A DNA stretch of 64,000 nt from Dermacentor variabilis (lineage: Eukaryota > Arthropoda > Arachnida > Ixodida > Ixodidae). The position numbers were made by a program, and so were the translations under genes. Shown here one piece after another: positions 1 through 11,305 of the stretch (position 1 is its first letter; every line of letters begins with the position of its first letter). The notes beneath the pieces are model-generated. The model was not told where the DNA came from. It made no database searches and worked only from the letters and a program-made list of their open reading frames with translations. Location of the stretch: the NCBI RefSeq assembly GCF_050947875.1, contig NC_134570.1:101412122-101476121 (forward strand). Reading direction: 5' to 3'.

Positions 1-25
1 TGGCGCCGCACAAGGCTGGGAGTTA

Positions 26-88
26 AGGCTGTTTCACATGCTGCGACTGCAACGACGAAAATCGGTGCTGTCGCAATGCGATTTTTAG
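26..88 (+). repeat. left terminal inverted repeat of the 5-kb transposon
   Basis: The outer 15 bp are nearly identical to the inverted right end. The inner part is rich in GCGATTTT and TGCGACTG words that recur inverted at the other end. Confidence 0.75.
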
Positions 89-1687
89 AGGGCTCATTTC
101 ACATGATTGCGATTTCAACAATGCGACTGGTGCGACGCCCAGGGTTGCTTACAGCCAGGTTTCGCGGCACACGCTGCATAATTACTTTATTGTAGTGAAT
201 AAAACGTTTACACTATAATATTATTGACTTATCTTGATTAGAAGCAAATAATATGTACGTTTACTAATTTAAAACCGTTAGTTAAGATTTGTCTTAGAGT
301 CCGCGACGGCGGTTTCTGTAGATCAGTGCAACATCGCGCACGTAAACAGCTGTTCGCAGGTGGTTCAGCAATTCTTTATTCTATGGTTCAGCGCTGTGTG
401 TTGTCTTATCTACCTTCTATGACCGTTTCGTTTTGCCTGCGCTACAACAATCTACAAGATGGCCTACCGACAAGTTCATATAGCTGCCCTCACCGTATAT
501 GCAGTATTCGGAGTTCGGCTGCACGAAGTTGTCGTGTCAGCCCAACAAGATCCTCGCGCTACCCGTGCTCGGCGTCAGCTTTTGGAGAAATGATGCGTGT
601 ACAATGCCCGTCATTGCGCATATGTGGTGCCTGCTCCTAGCCATATTCTTACGCCAAACGCATCAAGAAGCACCAACCCGAACGCCTGCGTGTGCCCCTG
701 AACGAAGCCTCAAACGATCTGTGTGATTACGACGTGGAATGAAAATTGTGTTGTGAAATTCAACCTTAGCGCTAGCCTGGTTCGTCCATCGCCGTGCTTG
801 CGCTGCGAATATATATATGGGAGCCCTCTATAAATATTTCTAAAGGCGCAAAATCCGACGAATCAAATGTTTCGAGCAGTTACCGTCACTTTTGTAGAAA
901 CCTGTACGTTGTAACATAGCATTCTAAAAGACACACTTCTCGTCCACTTTGTTGTCCCGTGTCTCGCGCTGGTACTATACTCGGAACTTCTAGCAAGAAG
1001 ACCATATCAATACGCGCTATCCATAATGCAGGATCGTGGGCCCACGGCAGGCGCACTTGCCGTAGAATTTTTCAGCTTTCTGCTCAGCCTCGCACGCCTC
1101 TCACGGTTAGCCTGTTCTGTGGAAATAAATATTATTATCAATGTTATTAGATATTATAGTTTCTTCACTGTAATTTATAGCAATCTTCCAGATTTCTTAA
1201 GATAGTCATGCATTTAACCTGTATTAGATCAACAGTGTTACGACATGCTTATGGGAGTCATTTCAAACTAGATTGCTCAGCCAGAGAAAGTACAAGTGCA
1301 AGCCTCCATGTTTATTCCAATTTGGTATTCCTAAACAGATTATATTGGCAGAATTTTGTGTCTGCTTGCATTTCCTGCAATTCGATGTTCAGAGCTGGAA
1401 AAACTGATTCCTTTTCTTGCTGTCGAAAGGCTGCTTCAATGTCGATAGCAAGCTATATTTATTCATTTCGAAAGTGTTAAGCAATGACTATATGTCTAAG
1501 CTTATCAATGCATTTTTGTTCCACGAACACAATCAAGTTTTCTCCCCGTCTCATTGACAGCCATGGAATGAAACCGTTCACTTTCATAAGTATCAGGATG
1601 CAAACATTCTGGAGTTTGTCCTGAGCATTTGTCTGCATCCTATAGTGTGCATGTTTGTATTAAGTTATGGTGTTACAATCTATAGTA

Positions 1688-1786
1688 ATTAACTATAGTG
1701 CAACAGAAATACGATGGACAGGAACGAAGTGAACACACAGAGCACTTCGTTCTTGTCTGTTGTCAATCTGTTGCACTTTAGTTAAT
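1688..1786. repeat. short imperfect palindrome (fold-back mini-element 1)
   Basis: A left arm at 1688-1731 and the inverted arm at 1743-1786 match over 44 bp with a minority of mismatches, separated by an 11-bp loop. The arms begin ATTAACTA and meet at GAACGAAGTG. This is one of five such structures in the window. Confidence 0.7.
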
Positions 1787-1807
1787 AATGATTACACACA
1801 AAGTCAT

Positions 1808-3060
1808 CTAGTTTTCAGTTATTATGTCGGGCTTATAAGCCTGCTTGTGTCCTGGAATATCTGCACGGTTATGTATCCTGTAATTTAATTTCTGGCCATG
1901 TGCTTGCAAGTCGCGTGTCAATCTCCTGATTTTCCTGACAATCTTGTATGATGTGCAGGCCCAAATAGTTTCTAGTGAATCCATGCAGGGTGTTGTGCAG
2001 GGTGTAATCTGCACTACAAGTGCTGCTTTGATTGCTTTCAGTTCAGCTTTTCTAGGTGTAGGATGACCTGGAATGGTACTCACTTTTATAGGGTTTAGCT
2101 TTATGTAGTGTCATACTACTGTTACACTGCTATTGCCATGCCATATGTGCCTTATGTTTGCTTGCATCTTCATGATTAGCAACCTCCTCTGTGTGTTTGG
2201 CAGTTGCATATAGTCTCCTGGCTTAATTGTTTGCCCCCATATTCCACGGTATGGGCCTGTTGTGTTTCAAGTTCAGGCACTCCCGAGGTTGTGTTTCTGA
2301 AGGGAGGGGCAGTCGTCTTTGCATCTCATATGCTAGCTGGCATAGTATCTTGGGACGAGGTTCTGAGCTCTTGAGACAAAGAATTTGTGCTGCAGGCTGC
2401 AACTCTACTGTCTAGGTGCTTGTTCGTTAGCTCTTTCTCATAGAGGTCTTCAAGCATGGTAAAGTTGGAAAGACCTGTTATTACTACCCGATGCCTGTAT
2501 TCGACGAGTTGTCTTTTTTGTGTGCTGCTGGTAATTCATACCGTACCATACCTTGGACACAAGCACAGCATCTGCGATTTTCTATAGTATCCACTTGTCC
2601 ACCCCCATTATTTCGAGATTATTCTTTTCACCAGGTGTGGAAGTTGCGTCCAGGCATTGCATAATTGTTTCACCCACGTGCTGGCTCTGCCGTCATGGGC
2701 TTACACTGGCTGAGGATTTGTGGATGTTGTCTTGTGGGCATACTTGTCCAGCTATGTGGATCACAATGTGCAATCTGGGGCAGTTCTTGATTCTAGTCTT
2801 TCTTTTTTTTCGACGTTGATATGAGCTGACTTATTAGAAAGCGAGAGGCCAGACCGGCCAAGAAAGTCTGAAGTGTTGTCGAGGGCTTGTTGCATCATTC
2901 TTGATTTCTGCATAAGATAGCTTTCCCATAGACTGTAATACACCATAGGCTGTAGTGTTTCTTGTAGTATGCCCGTGTTGTTGGTATGTGTGGGCCAAAT
3001 GTACCTCCAACTCTCACCTGGAATTTTCTGCCTTTCAGAAAGTTACTGTTTAAGTGCTCT
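1808..3060 (-). pseudogene. decayed RNase H-type LINE fragment (RT thumb to RNase H)
   Basis: Read on the minus strand, 2946-2761 gives a stretch containing QQALDNTSDFLGRSGLSLS, like the post-YADD region of LINE reverse transcriptases where a helix is followed by 'GL.l...K'. Further along, 2083-1808 contains AELKAIKAAL, DSLETIWACTS and KIVRKIRRLTRDLQAHG, then PGH. That is the layout of a LINE RNase H domain (the AELxAI helix, the DS site and the C-terminal PGH). Several frameshifts and stops separate the pieces. I infer an old I/R1-like copy nested inside the DNA transposon at 26-5068. Exact ends cannot be seen. Confidence 0.55.
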
Positions 3061-4984
3061 ACCAAAAATGTTTTTGCTCATCGTTCCTCTTATTAGAGCA
3101 GCATGAGGTACTCCTGTTAAAAGCCTCTTAACTCTCTTCATTCTTTCATAAGCGGTATTACACAATGTCCTGCAATAAAGTTCCTGCTGCTTATGGCCCA
3201 CTCATATCTGCCAGAAGGGACAACTCTTGAAAAAGGTTTTCTTTGTGCTATGTGTGCGACGTATATGTAGTATGAGCATTCATGCCTTGATATTATACAT
3301 CTGTAGAACCAGCTTCCTGACAGAGTACTTGCTATACCTGATCATGCTTATTTGTGCAGTGCTGTTGAACAAAACATATTGATGCAATGAATATTTACAC
3401 ACTCGAATTATCACGAAACATGGTTGTTTTACAATTCTGCCCTTTGCTTTCTATTGGTGTTAGATTTTGCATAAGCATGCCCCCCTATGCAATAGTATAT
3501 TGAAGTGTAAGGGTTCAATAAAAGGTGATGAACTAAATCTAAGTGCAAGAGCTTTTTTTTTCACCTATGACTCCCATTGAAATGCGACTTCCATGGCTGG
3601 CAAAACAACCCCTCGCCTTGTGTTAGCAGCAGAATGCTATAGCCACAGTGGCAGGTGAGCAAATTGAAGAACAATATTTCTGTCTATAATTTTTTTTCTT
3701 GCCTGTATGTAAGTAAAGTTTGGAATAAGTTTGTCATTGCAAAAAAGCCCAGTTTGTGTTATTTTATTGAATAAACCACATATTGTGTATAGTTGAAATG
3801 CAGAAATTTGTTCTAAAATCCTCGGGTGATATATGTTCTTGCAAGTAGCATGGTATTTCATTATTTATAAAGATAGTAATCGCAGCGGATATCGTTATAT
3901 GGTTTTACACACTAATATATGTGATCACAAACTTATTAGAAACTTACTAGAAACATGTAAGGCATGAATGTTTCTGCACACTTGATCAGCCGTGAACGTG
4001 CAAGAACTGCTTGTACTGGCTGACTTCACTGCACAGTTTTGATTTACTTTTCTTCAGCGTGTCGTTTTATACTGTTTTATCCCCACTAGAACAGGCCATT
4101 TGCCTGCTTTTCGCATTGTTGCACGAGTTCTACATAATTGTGCAGGAGGGTACGTTGTCACTGTGCCATTATAGCAAGCAATTTACTTAATCTACTAGCT
4201 GTACAGTTAAGTACCTTGCAGAGCATGTGTTCATACAGATGCAGTAAGGATACAAAGTCCGCAACATAGTCAATGTTTATTGGTTTCTGTGCAAGAAAAA
4301 AAAAATATCCAGAGAAGAGGTGCAACTTGACGTGCATGTAATGTTTTATTCAAGCCACGGATTTAATGCTATCGTAGCAAATTCATTACGATAGCCTACA
4401 CTTTCGCTCTGTCAAATTTAATAAGAGGCAAGATAAGCTTTCAAGATGCATCGGGAAATTCATGCTTGAAAACCGACAAGAAAATGCAACTGACCGGTAC
4501 CGCGTTCAGCGCAACGTTGAAACTTCGGGTACTTTGCTGTCTTGTCATTTGCCCTTGCCAAGTTTGAAGTAATTCAAACTGCTTTGTAAGCGCCATTTCT
4601 GCATGCTACTCAGCAAAAGAAAATTGTGACGACCTCGTCGTCTGCTGGGGTTCGAACACCTCCTAGCACTGAGAACTCCCAAAGGCGTACGAAGCAAACG
4701 TGAAAATGCACTTCATTTGCTGTGTAGCGTGTCAACAAACGCATAGCAATCGGAGAATGCAATCTGCGGTACAAGTTTTTTATTCTCCCTTCGCGTACGT
4801 ACCGAATTCGACGATCCACCTCTCCGCGCATTGCACTTGTCGTGCGAGACGCCATTTTCCAAAACAAACCGGCGGAATAGCTCCTTTGACAGCTCTCCGC
4901 GCAATTTCGACGGAAAATCGCAGCGATCGGTGCGACGGTGCGACTGTGCGACCAACCGGTTGGTCGCAGCCGAAAATCAGGGGG

Positions 4985-5068
4985 TCGGCACTGCGACTGC
5001 GATTTTCATCGCAAACGACGGAAATCGCACTTCCGGTGCGACGAAAATCGCATCATGTGAAACAGGCT
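4985..5068 (-). repeat. right terminal inverted repeat of the 5-kb transposon
   Basis: It ends CATGTGAAACAGGCT followed by TTA. The preceding GATTTTCATCGC and GACGAAAATCGCAT words mirror the left end. Confidence 0.75.
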
Positions 5069-5071
5069 TTA

Positions 5072-5567
5072 GGCGAGGAAGGAAGGGCGTTCTTCTGCGG
5101 CGGCTGCTACGATGCCTCGATGTCCTTCTCGCCCGCCGCTCCTTACAGAGTGGACAAAATTGCGGCGTAAACAACACCGTTGGCCAGGCGAATCACGGAC
5201 GCCACTCCTTTGGTGTACGCTGTAGAGGCGCGTTGCCGGCGCTGGTGTGTCTTGAAAGCGGTCTGCGACGTGGCTAGAGTGTGCGCCCGCGCAGGCATCT
5301 TCAAAGCGATCACTGATGCTTGCAGAGTGCGCGTATTGCCGGTAGCTTCGTATGCACCGCGCTTTCGATGTTTCGTACGTGTTGAAGTGACATATGCACT
5401 CAGATCAATTGGCTCGCGGCTACTGCCGCGATTTCTAAATCCAGGGTTTTGACAGACAGTTTCTGCTGTCATAGAGCGATGCGTGTTCATGTTTACGTGG
5501 GCGCGCGTGACAGTGTGATGGTTAATTTAGGTAAAACATATTGACGGGCTAGTTGGTTTGAATCGAG
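5072..5567. other. no recognised gene; GC-richer flank
   Basis: Short overlapping ORFs on both strands (up to 115 codons) show no motif I recognise. Confidence 0.4.
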
Positions 5568-5688
5568 GATAGAATGTGTAGCGCGACTTAACAAGGACGT
5601 AGAAGGGAGCAGGCACACAAAGACAGCGCTGTCTCCTTATATCTGTTTCTTTCTACGTCCTCGTTGAGTCACGCTTACGCATTATATC
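5568..5688. repeat. short imperfect palindrome (fold-back mini-element 2)
   Basis: Arms at 5568-5604 and 5651-5688 pair (GGACGTAGAA with TTCTACGTCC at the inner edges). Between them is a small self-complementary core, GACAGCGCTGTC. Confidence 0.7.
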
Positions 5689-6318
5689 ATTGTTAATTTA
5701 GTTAGTAAGCGAATATTGAGAACTTTATACGGCCGATAAAACTATCCTTACTTCATACGGCTGTCTATTAACTTGCTATCGTAATCGGCGCTTCGCCTTT
5801 CCGGCGAAACTGCGAAATGTTATTACGTATTATTGCATAATTCTGAGAGAACAGAGCCGCTAAGCTGTTCCTACATAGTGGTGCTGGAGCCCTCTCCTGC
5901 AGCCGCCACAAGCAGGAGAAGAGGGGCTACTCTTTCGAAGCGGTCTTTTAAAATTTTCATATGCTTCAAAGCTCTAGCGTGACAGCGTGAGAACTTTGCA
6001 TTACAAGCAAAAAAAGAACGTCTGCAACAGATCAGTAGTCTTTTCACATCGTCGCCGTTTTCCATGTTCAGAAGCTCCTCAACTGCCCTGGATTTTATGA
6101 CATCTTACCATGTCCTCATTTACCCGTTAAAATTGACGCGCCTGAACTTCCTAATTAGGTTAGAACTGCCTTCGTAGCGATCATTCTTTAGTCTGATACG
6201 TATACTGTGGGCCTTGGGCGAAGAACGCCTTCCGATAAGTCGGCTGCGTGAGAGCTCGCATCGTTGGTATTGGCGCCTTTGTATCGGTCTTGAAAATCTG
6301 GCCGTATATTAACCGCGT
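5689..6318. other. no recognised gene
   Basis: AT-rich with short ORFs only. I see no repeat ends, RNA gene or coding motif. Confidence 0.4.
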
Positions 6319-7372
6319 AGGTGGTGGTGGTGAAAAACTTTTATTGCTCTCAGAGCAGAAGCACATGGAGGTGCTCATGGGCCGGTCCTTAAGGGCCCGG
6401 CCCTTAACATACTAAGTGGAACCCCTAGTACGGAACCGCAGTGGCGTCGGCCGCTGCCCGGGCGCGCTCCACCAAGGCCCTTTGGGCCTGCAGGTTATTG
6501 CAGCCGAGCAGGGTCGCCATCCAATCCTCCCGAGTGGGGTTGGGATGAGGGGCAATAGGTGCGTTAGATGGGCAGGCCCACGCCATGTGGTAGATGTCCG
6601 AAGACTTCTCCGAACAGTGCGGACTACTGCCCGTGAAGGAACGATCAAAATGTTTGAGTGTAGCCGGCTACAGCAGAGTGTTCGTATAGAGACGGAGTAG
6701 AAACCGCTCCTCCGTCTTAGATAGTCCTTTACTCGGGCGAGGGTAAAGCCTATGGACAGATTGATAATGCAGGACAACGTCTTTAAAAGAATACGCGGGA
6801 TTGAATTCGAGTTCCTGATCTAGGAGGTCGAGTAAAGAAGCCCGGAGAGAGAGCGCGCGGGCGGCAGCATCGGCTGCCTCATTCCCCTCGAGAACCTTAT
6901 GAGCAGGAGCCCATACTTTGTTCCGGTGAGCGGGGTCCCCGGTGTCCCCTGCAAAGATTAAATAGGAGAGGAGACAGCACTGAACCTTGTGGTGTTCCTC
7001 TGGTTCCAAGTCGCAAGAGGCCGTGTTCAGTGTCCTGGATTTTAATGTAGGAGCCACGATATGGCGAAAATTGCCGAATGTATTTGAACGCCTTTCGTCC
7101 GCAGCCGGGTTGTGAAAGATGAGTGAGTATTACCTTGTGAGTAACATTGTCGAAGGCCCCCTTCTATTCTAAGGCGAGTACGACCTTATCGTTGTGGGGA
7201 CATTCGACCGGGTCAAGGGCGTCTCGATTGAGTTGTAGCAGAACATCCTGTGCGGACCTGTGCGGGTGAAATCCTAACATGGGCTCTGCGAAGATGTGTT
7301 GATTTTCCATGAACTTGGACAACCTGTCACGCACCATCGTCTCCATTAGGTGTTGCACACATCTAGCGCTAG
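6319..7372 (-). pseudogene. RNase H-type LINE copy A: 5'-truncated, internally deleted
   Basis: Reading leftward from 7370, fragments match reverse transcriptase core blocks: GFHPHRSAQDVLLQL (fingers), LALE then GAFDNV where catalytic LDxxxAFD is expected, and GTPQGSVLSPLLFNL at about 7000-6960. Immediately after comes AHKVLEGNEAADAAARAL, the C-terminal end of an RNase H domain, so YADD, the thumb and most of RNase H are missing. The tail continues with DIYHMAWACPSN, the usual Cys/His tail of this LINE group, to a stop near 6420. The 3' end is an AATAAAA stretch followed by CACCACCACCACC at 6319-6332. Stops and frameshifts make it dead. An intact 3' end with a truncated 5' end is normal for target-primed insertion; the internal gap is extra. 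Confidence 0.75.
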
Positions 7373-7510
7373 TAATTTCTTTGTGTTTGTGCTTTACGGT
7401 AGCTGTAAAGCCGTTTTGTACGCCATTCTTATGAGAATGTCTATGCGCTCTGTCTCGCTTTTGCGCTTGACTTGATACGGGAGTGCGTACGTGACACGGC
7501 TGATGACGAG

Positions 7511-9009
7511 GGCTTATACCAGTCTTAAGATATCGTCCTTTGTGAAACCATCTTTGCTGCGCGCTACTCTGGCTATGAGTGATGCGGTGCTTCTTATAAC
7601 GCGATTTAATTTCTCTGAGGCTACCTTTATGCCGTTGTTCTCCTGGACGTGCATACCAAGTAAGCGTGCGGTCGTGACGTGCTTTGTAGGTTGCCCGGCA
7701 ATCTCGAGAGGTTTTGGCGGGGCTCGATGTTCCTTAGTTTGCTTGGGCCGGACTTGAAGGCACTCCGACTTGTGTGGGGCACACCGCATTCTTTCTGGGG
7801 TTAGGTATGACTCAATGTGTCCGATAGCTGTGAGTAATGTGTTTTCTTTGTCGCCGTATGAACCCTTGGTTGCCCATAGGGTGATATGGTCGGCATAGAA
7901 GGCACATCCGAGTTTTGGTATGTTTTCCTGATGTAAAGCAAGTTTTCTAAGTCCGATGTTGAAGAGGAAAGGAGATATTATTGATCCTTTTCGAGTTCCC
8001 TTTTGCGGTAGATCATATATATCTGATTGTAGGCCTGCTATGCCGATGCGGGCTTTGCGGTGGCTGAGAAAAGCCACGGTATAATGGTATACTCGCCCTC
8101 CGCATCCTATGGCGGCGAGGCCATCTAGGATGGTTTCGTGTTCTATATTATAAAATGCTTTTTCCACGTCAAGGGCTAGGAGTATGTTGTTGTTGCTGCC
8201 CGGTTGTGGGTTGAGGACCTCTTCCTTGAGCAGGAGGAAGACATCCGGTCCTTACATGCCTTTCCGAAATCCGTACATGCAATTGGGGTGTAATCCATGT
8301 TCTTCCATGTGTAGTTCTATTCGGGTGAGTACAATTCGTTCAAGAAGCTTGCCCAGGCAAGACGTGAGCGTGATCGGTCGTAATTGATCGAGCCTGCGTG
8401 GTTTTCCCGGTTTAGTTATAAGGACTATGTGAGCTGTAGTCCATTCCTCGGGTAATGTTCCTCCCGGTGTCCACATTTCTTCGTTCAGCTGCTTTGTAAA
8501 GGCTCGCAGGGTTTCATCACTTAGGTTTCCCAAGATGGCGTTGGTAATCCCGTCGGGACCCGGTGCCATGTTTTTGTGGAAGCTCTGTGCTTCCGCGTGT
8601 ACCTCCGCATACGTGATGGGTGCATCAAGTATCTCGTTCGGAGGTCCCGGAGATTGAGGGTATGATTTCGGATGTCCTGTCCGGATTCCTGCGTATGTTT
8701 GCTGTAGTTCCTGTAAAAGTTCATCCTGGGTTCCCGGATATTCGCCAACGAGTTTTTGTAGGGTTGTGTTTGTTTCTGTTTTCATATTTGAAGGATCGAT
8801 GATGCTGCGGAGTATGTTCCACGTCTTTTTGGTGCTTAGCGTGCCTTTAAGGGAATCGCAGAACGTGCGCCAATTGTCCCTGTGAACCTGCGAAGCGGGA
8901 GCGTTCCTCGGTATTGACCGGCCGGCCGCGAGTGTCCGCGCTGTAGGTCTCGTCTTCGTCTTCCGAGGCGAACCACGTCGGGCTTTCGACTTCATCGGGG
9001 CTGACGTTG
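7511..9009 (-). pseudogene. LINE reverse transcriptase fused in frame to ORF1, copy B
   Basis: The frame of the zinc knuckles continues without a stop into a pre-RT linker (NWRTFCDSLKGTLS at about 8870), then RT blocks: KNMAPGPDGITNAIL, AHIVLITKPGKPRRLDQLRPITLTSC (quoted only in outline), YGFRKGM, a TAA, then LALDVEKAFYNIEHE, RKGSIISPFLFNIGL, and YADHITLW where YADD is expected. The second catalytic Asp has become His, so even a read-through product should be inactive. No endonuclease motifs (ETW, GDFN, SDH) occur between ORF1 and RT, so roughly 1 kb has been lost, keeping the frame. Confidence 0.78.
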
Positions 9010-9889
9010 GTGTGGGTCGGGGTCGAACCACTTTGAGTCGCTGCTTGCACGAGTGGTCACCGGTTGGGTGGGCCTCCCCGCACGAGGCGCAGTTTATCTC
9101 GCTTTTGTGTCCGTCGGTTGGATTAAGCAGTAGGCACAATCTACAGATGGCTCTGTCTGCATTTGGGCACACGTCGGTACAGTGGCCCTTTTCCCTTCAG
9201 ATTTTGCAGACTTGGAGCGTCGGTCTAAATGGATAACAACGGAGTTCACCTCCGTAGTAGTACACAAATCGTGGCAGATGGGGACCAATAAAGGTCAGCG
9301 CTGCACTTTGAGTGGCACCGATCATCCTGTCTGTAAGGATTTCCACGCCTTGTGTTCTCACTCTGAGGTGGGCCATGAGGGTTTCGATGGTTGCGTGCAA
9401 CGGTATTCCATGTACCACTCCTCTCAGGGTGCCTTCTCCTTGGGCGGTGATTGCGCGCACTGCGTGATTTCTGCCGCTAAGTGTTAAGGTGTGGATGTGT
9501 CTTGCCGTGTACTGGGTCGATAGGATGGCTATGTTGGATCCCGAATTGATTCTCAGTATGAATTTGTCATCCGTGAACTCGTTGTGGCACGCGTCAATGA
9601 TCGCTCGTGCAAGTGTATGAGCGAGCACGTTTCTTATTGGTAGACCTTGATTTGGACGAATGATTATTTTGTAGTCATTTTTCGGAAGCGGTGGAGGTCT
9701 AGCGACTCTCCGCGTTGTTGATGTCTTAGTTGTAGTTGCGGGGTCTTGGGGCTTTACACTACCGCGTCGCCTCTCCAAGGCTTCTTGCTTGCGTTGCTTT
9801 TGTGTTCGTACTGATTACCAATTGAGATCTTCTCTCATGGTGTTATGGTGCAGAGTTTCTTGGCTCACCGGTTCGGTAGTGTGGTCCAT
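9010..9889 (-). pseudogene. LINE ORF1 (gag-like) with CCHC zinc knuckles, copy B
   Basis: ORF1 of these LINEs encodes an RNA-binding protein that packages the element RNA. From ATG at 9889 the frame runs through a basic, Thr-rich N-terminus with one TAA near 9814. It then passes LPKNDYKIIIRPNQGLP, a block typical of tick-type LINE ORF1, and reaches three Cys/His clusters. In the first, the pattern CKI-stop-REKGHCTDVC reads as CX2CX4HX4C if the stop replaced the second Cys: TGA at 9197 is one base from TGC/TGT. The second (CRLC...GH...C) and third (CASCGEAHPTGDHSC) follow without a break. It is a decayed copy with just two stops. Confidence 0.75.
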
Positions 9890-10689
9890 GCCTTCTTCTT
9901 CGTGTTGTTAGAGGCTGCCTACCACAATTCGTAAATTTCAATATAGGTACTAAACTCCCTATTTTAAACGATAACACTGTTTTTTTTAATTATCCAAATA
10001 CTTACTTTCATTTCACGTGCATATGTTATCTGTGAGTGAGATTAATATACCTCAAGAATTAGAATGGTGCTACATACCACTGAGGAAGTTTAATATACCA
10101 GTTAACGATAAATGGAAACTTCCCGTATATACCATGCTTTAAGCAGTATTATCGGTAATTTCCCGACTTAGTTTGACAGCCATGGCTTTTACACCACATT
10201 AATTAATAAGAATAGGTAATTAGCATAAATATTAACTATTTCTGCACAATACAATTACTATTAACAAGCCTGAACAGCGTCCATCCGACACACAACTGCA
10301 GGCGTTGTGTCCGCAAATCACTGCATTATCTTTTAATACTAGCAGACCTTCAGTTGACGCAGTCTTTGTATAACCTGTCCGGAAGAAATAGTTGGTACGC
10401 TTGCACACCAAGTGGAGCAAATCCAAGAGGATGATCTGAAGGACTCGTATCGGGAACTCAATACAAAAAAAGTTCTTTGTTCACTGCTACCTTTGCGTAA
10501 GACAACTCTCATTATGTTAAATGTATAAGCTGTCAAATGAGGTTTATTGAGCTTTAATGATTTAAAATGAGGTTTACTATTTGAAGCTACTTTTGGAGAA
10601 ACGTAGCTGGTATTTTGCGCTGCCTCTTTTCCAGGAGATTCCCGGAGGAAGAATCTCCTTATGCTCAATGCGAAGCAGTTACTTTTTCT
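9890..10689. other. AT-rich spacer, no recognised gene
   Basis: The first about 100 bases may be the 5' leader of LINE copy B. The rest is AT-rich. A 109-codon minus-strand ORF at 10339-10668 has no motif I recognise and may be chance. Confidence 0.35.
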
Positions 10690-11305
10690 TACAGTATACA
10701 GGCTGTACGCTAGAGTGCCTGTTTAAAAAGAAATATTGAAACAATTCCACTTATCTCTTGCTATATTCAGCTCCTCGTCAAAGCACCCCCCTTTCTCCCT
10801 CCTTTTTACCGCTTCGTGTATGGATGCCCGTCGCCGTCATAAACAGTAAGTCACTGCAGATTGTGTGCGTCAATCACGTACGAGGAAAAATGATGCGGCA
10901 AGTGCATCTGAAGGTAAACTTGTTTAATACATGCCTGAGCGAATCATCTGTGTTGGGCTCCTTCGACTACCCTTTCCTTTGCAATCCTATTCCTACCTTC
11001 GCTTTCCACAGACTCATCTCTGTCCCGAAGCTCCGCAGCCTATGCCCGAGAAACATTTTTTGTGTCGGGGGATGGGGGGGAGGGGGGGAACTATGCCCGT
11101 GTTTGTGGAGAAATCGATCTAGAATTCAAGAACTTATTTTATATCTCGACGGTGACGCGCATCTACGCACGCAGTGATAAAGCGGTGGGGTAAGGGGGCG
11201 GTGCTTTGAAGAGGAGATGAATATAACAAGAGGTAACTGCGGTTCCTTGTACATTTCTTTGAAAAAAAGACTCGTTTGCTCTGTCAGCCGTTTTCTCCGT
11301 CCCCT
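10690..11305. repeat. long imperfect inverted repeat (fold-back or MITE-like)
   Basis: About 10,710-10,850 matches the reverse complement of about 11,135-11,280. Clear anchor words are TATATTCA, CTCCTC, TCAAAGCACC and, deeper, GCCGTC/GACGG. Arms are roughly 140 bp or more with many mismatches. The loop holds a G-rich run at 11,069-11,093. The ends and target duplication are not clear. Confidence 0.6.

Larger units (their letters stand above)
26..5068. mobile_element. Harbinger-like DNA transposon, 5.0 kb, TIRs and TTA duplication
   Basis: The left end (AGGCTGTTTCACATG at 26) and the reverse complement of the right end (AGCCTGTTTCACATG, ending at 5068) differ at one base. Similarity continues inward through GCGATTTT/TCGTCGCA-rich subterminal sequence. 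Each end is flanked by TTA (23-25 and 5069-5071), a 3-bp TWA-type target duplication typical of PIF/Harbinger elements. A perfect 20-bp palindrome built around CCAACCGGTTGG lies near 4950 inside the right end. I recognise no intact transposase. Short ORFs near 326-726 are not identifiable, and the middle contains a decayed LINE and a palindrome. About 3.1-4.6 kb is AT-rich with nothing I can name. It is probably a non-autonomous or decayed copy; superfamily assignment rests on TIR and TSD only. Confidence 0.72.
7373..9889 (-). mobile_element. RNase H-type (I/R1-like) LINE copy B, endonuclease deleted
   Basis: From an ATG at 9889 down to about 7400 one reading frame can be followed, broken only by stops (near 9814, 9197, 8250 and 7512), with no frameshift seen. 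It encodes an ORF1-like region with zinc knuckles (9889-9010), then passes directly into the pre-RT linker and reverse transcriptase. The endonuclease domain that should separate them is absent. The copy ends where copy A begins (about 7372), so its RNase H half is not visible. Belonging to the I/R1-like group is inferred from motif style and its similarity to copy A. Confidence 0.75.

Noticed and set aside
4700..5277. Overlapping ORFs of 148-156 codons near the right end of the 5-kb transposon
   Set aside because: They run across the TIR and target duplication into flanking DNA, so they cannot be element or host genes; GC-rich TIR sequence explains the openness.
8847..9487. Plus-strand ORFs over LINE copy B (for example 9,182-9,487)
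   Set aside because: The minus-strand frame explains the whole stretch with zinc knuckles and RT motifs.
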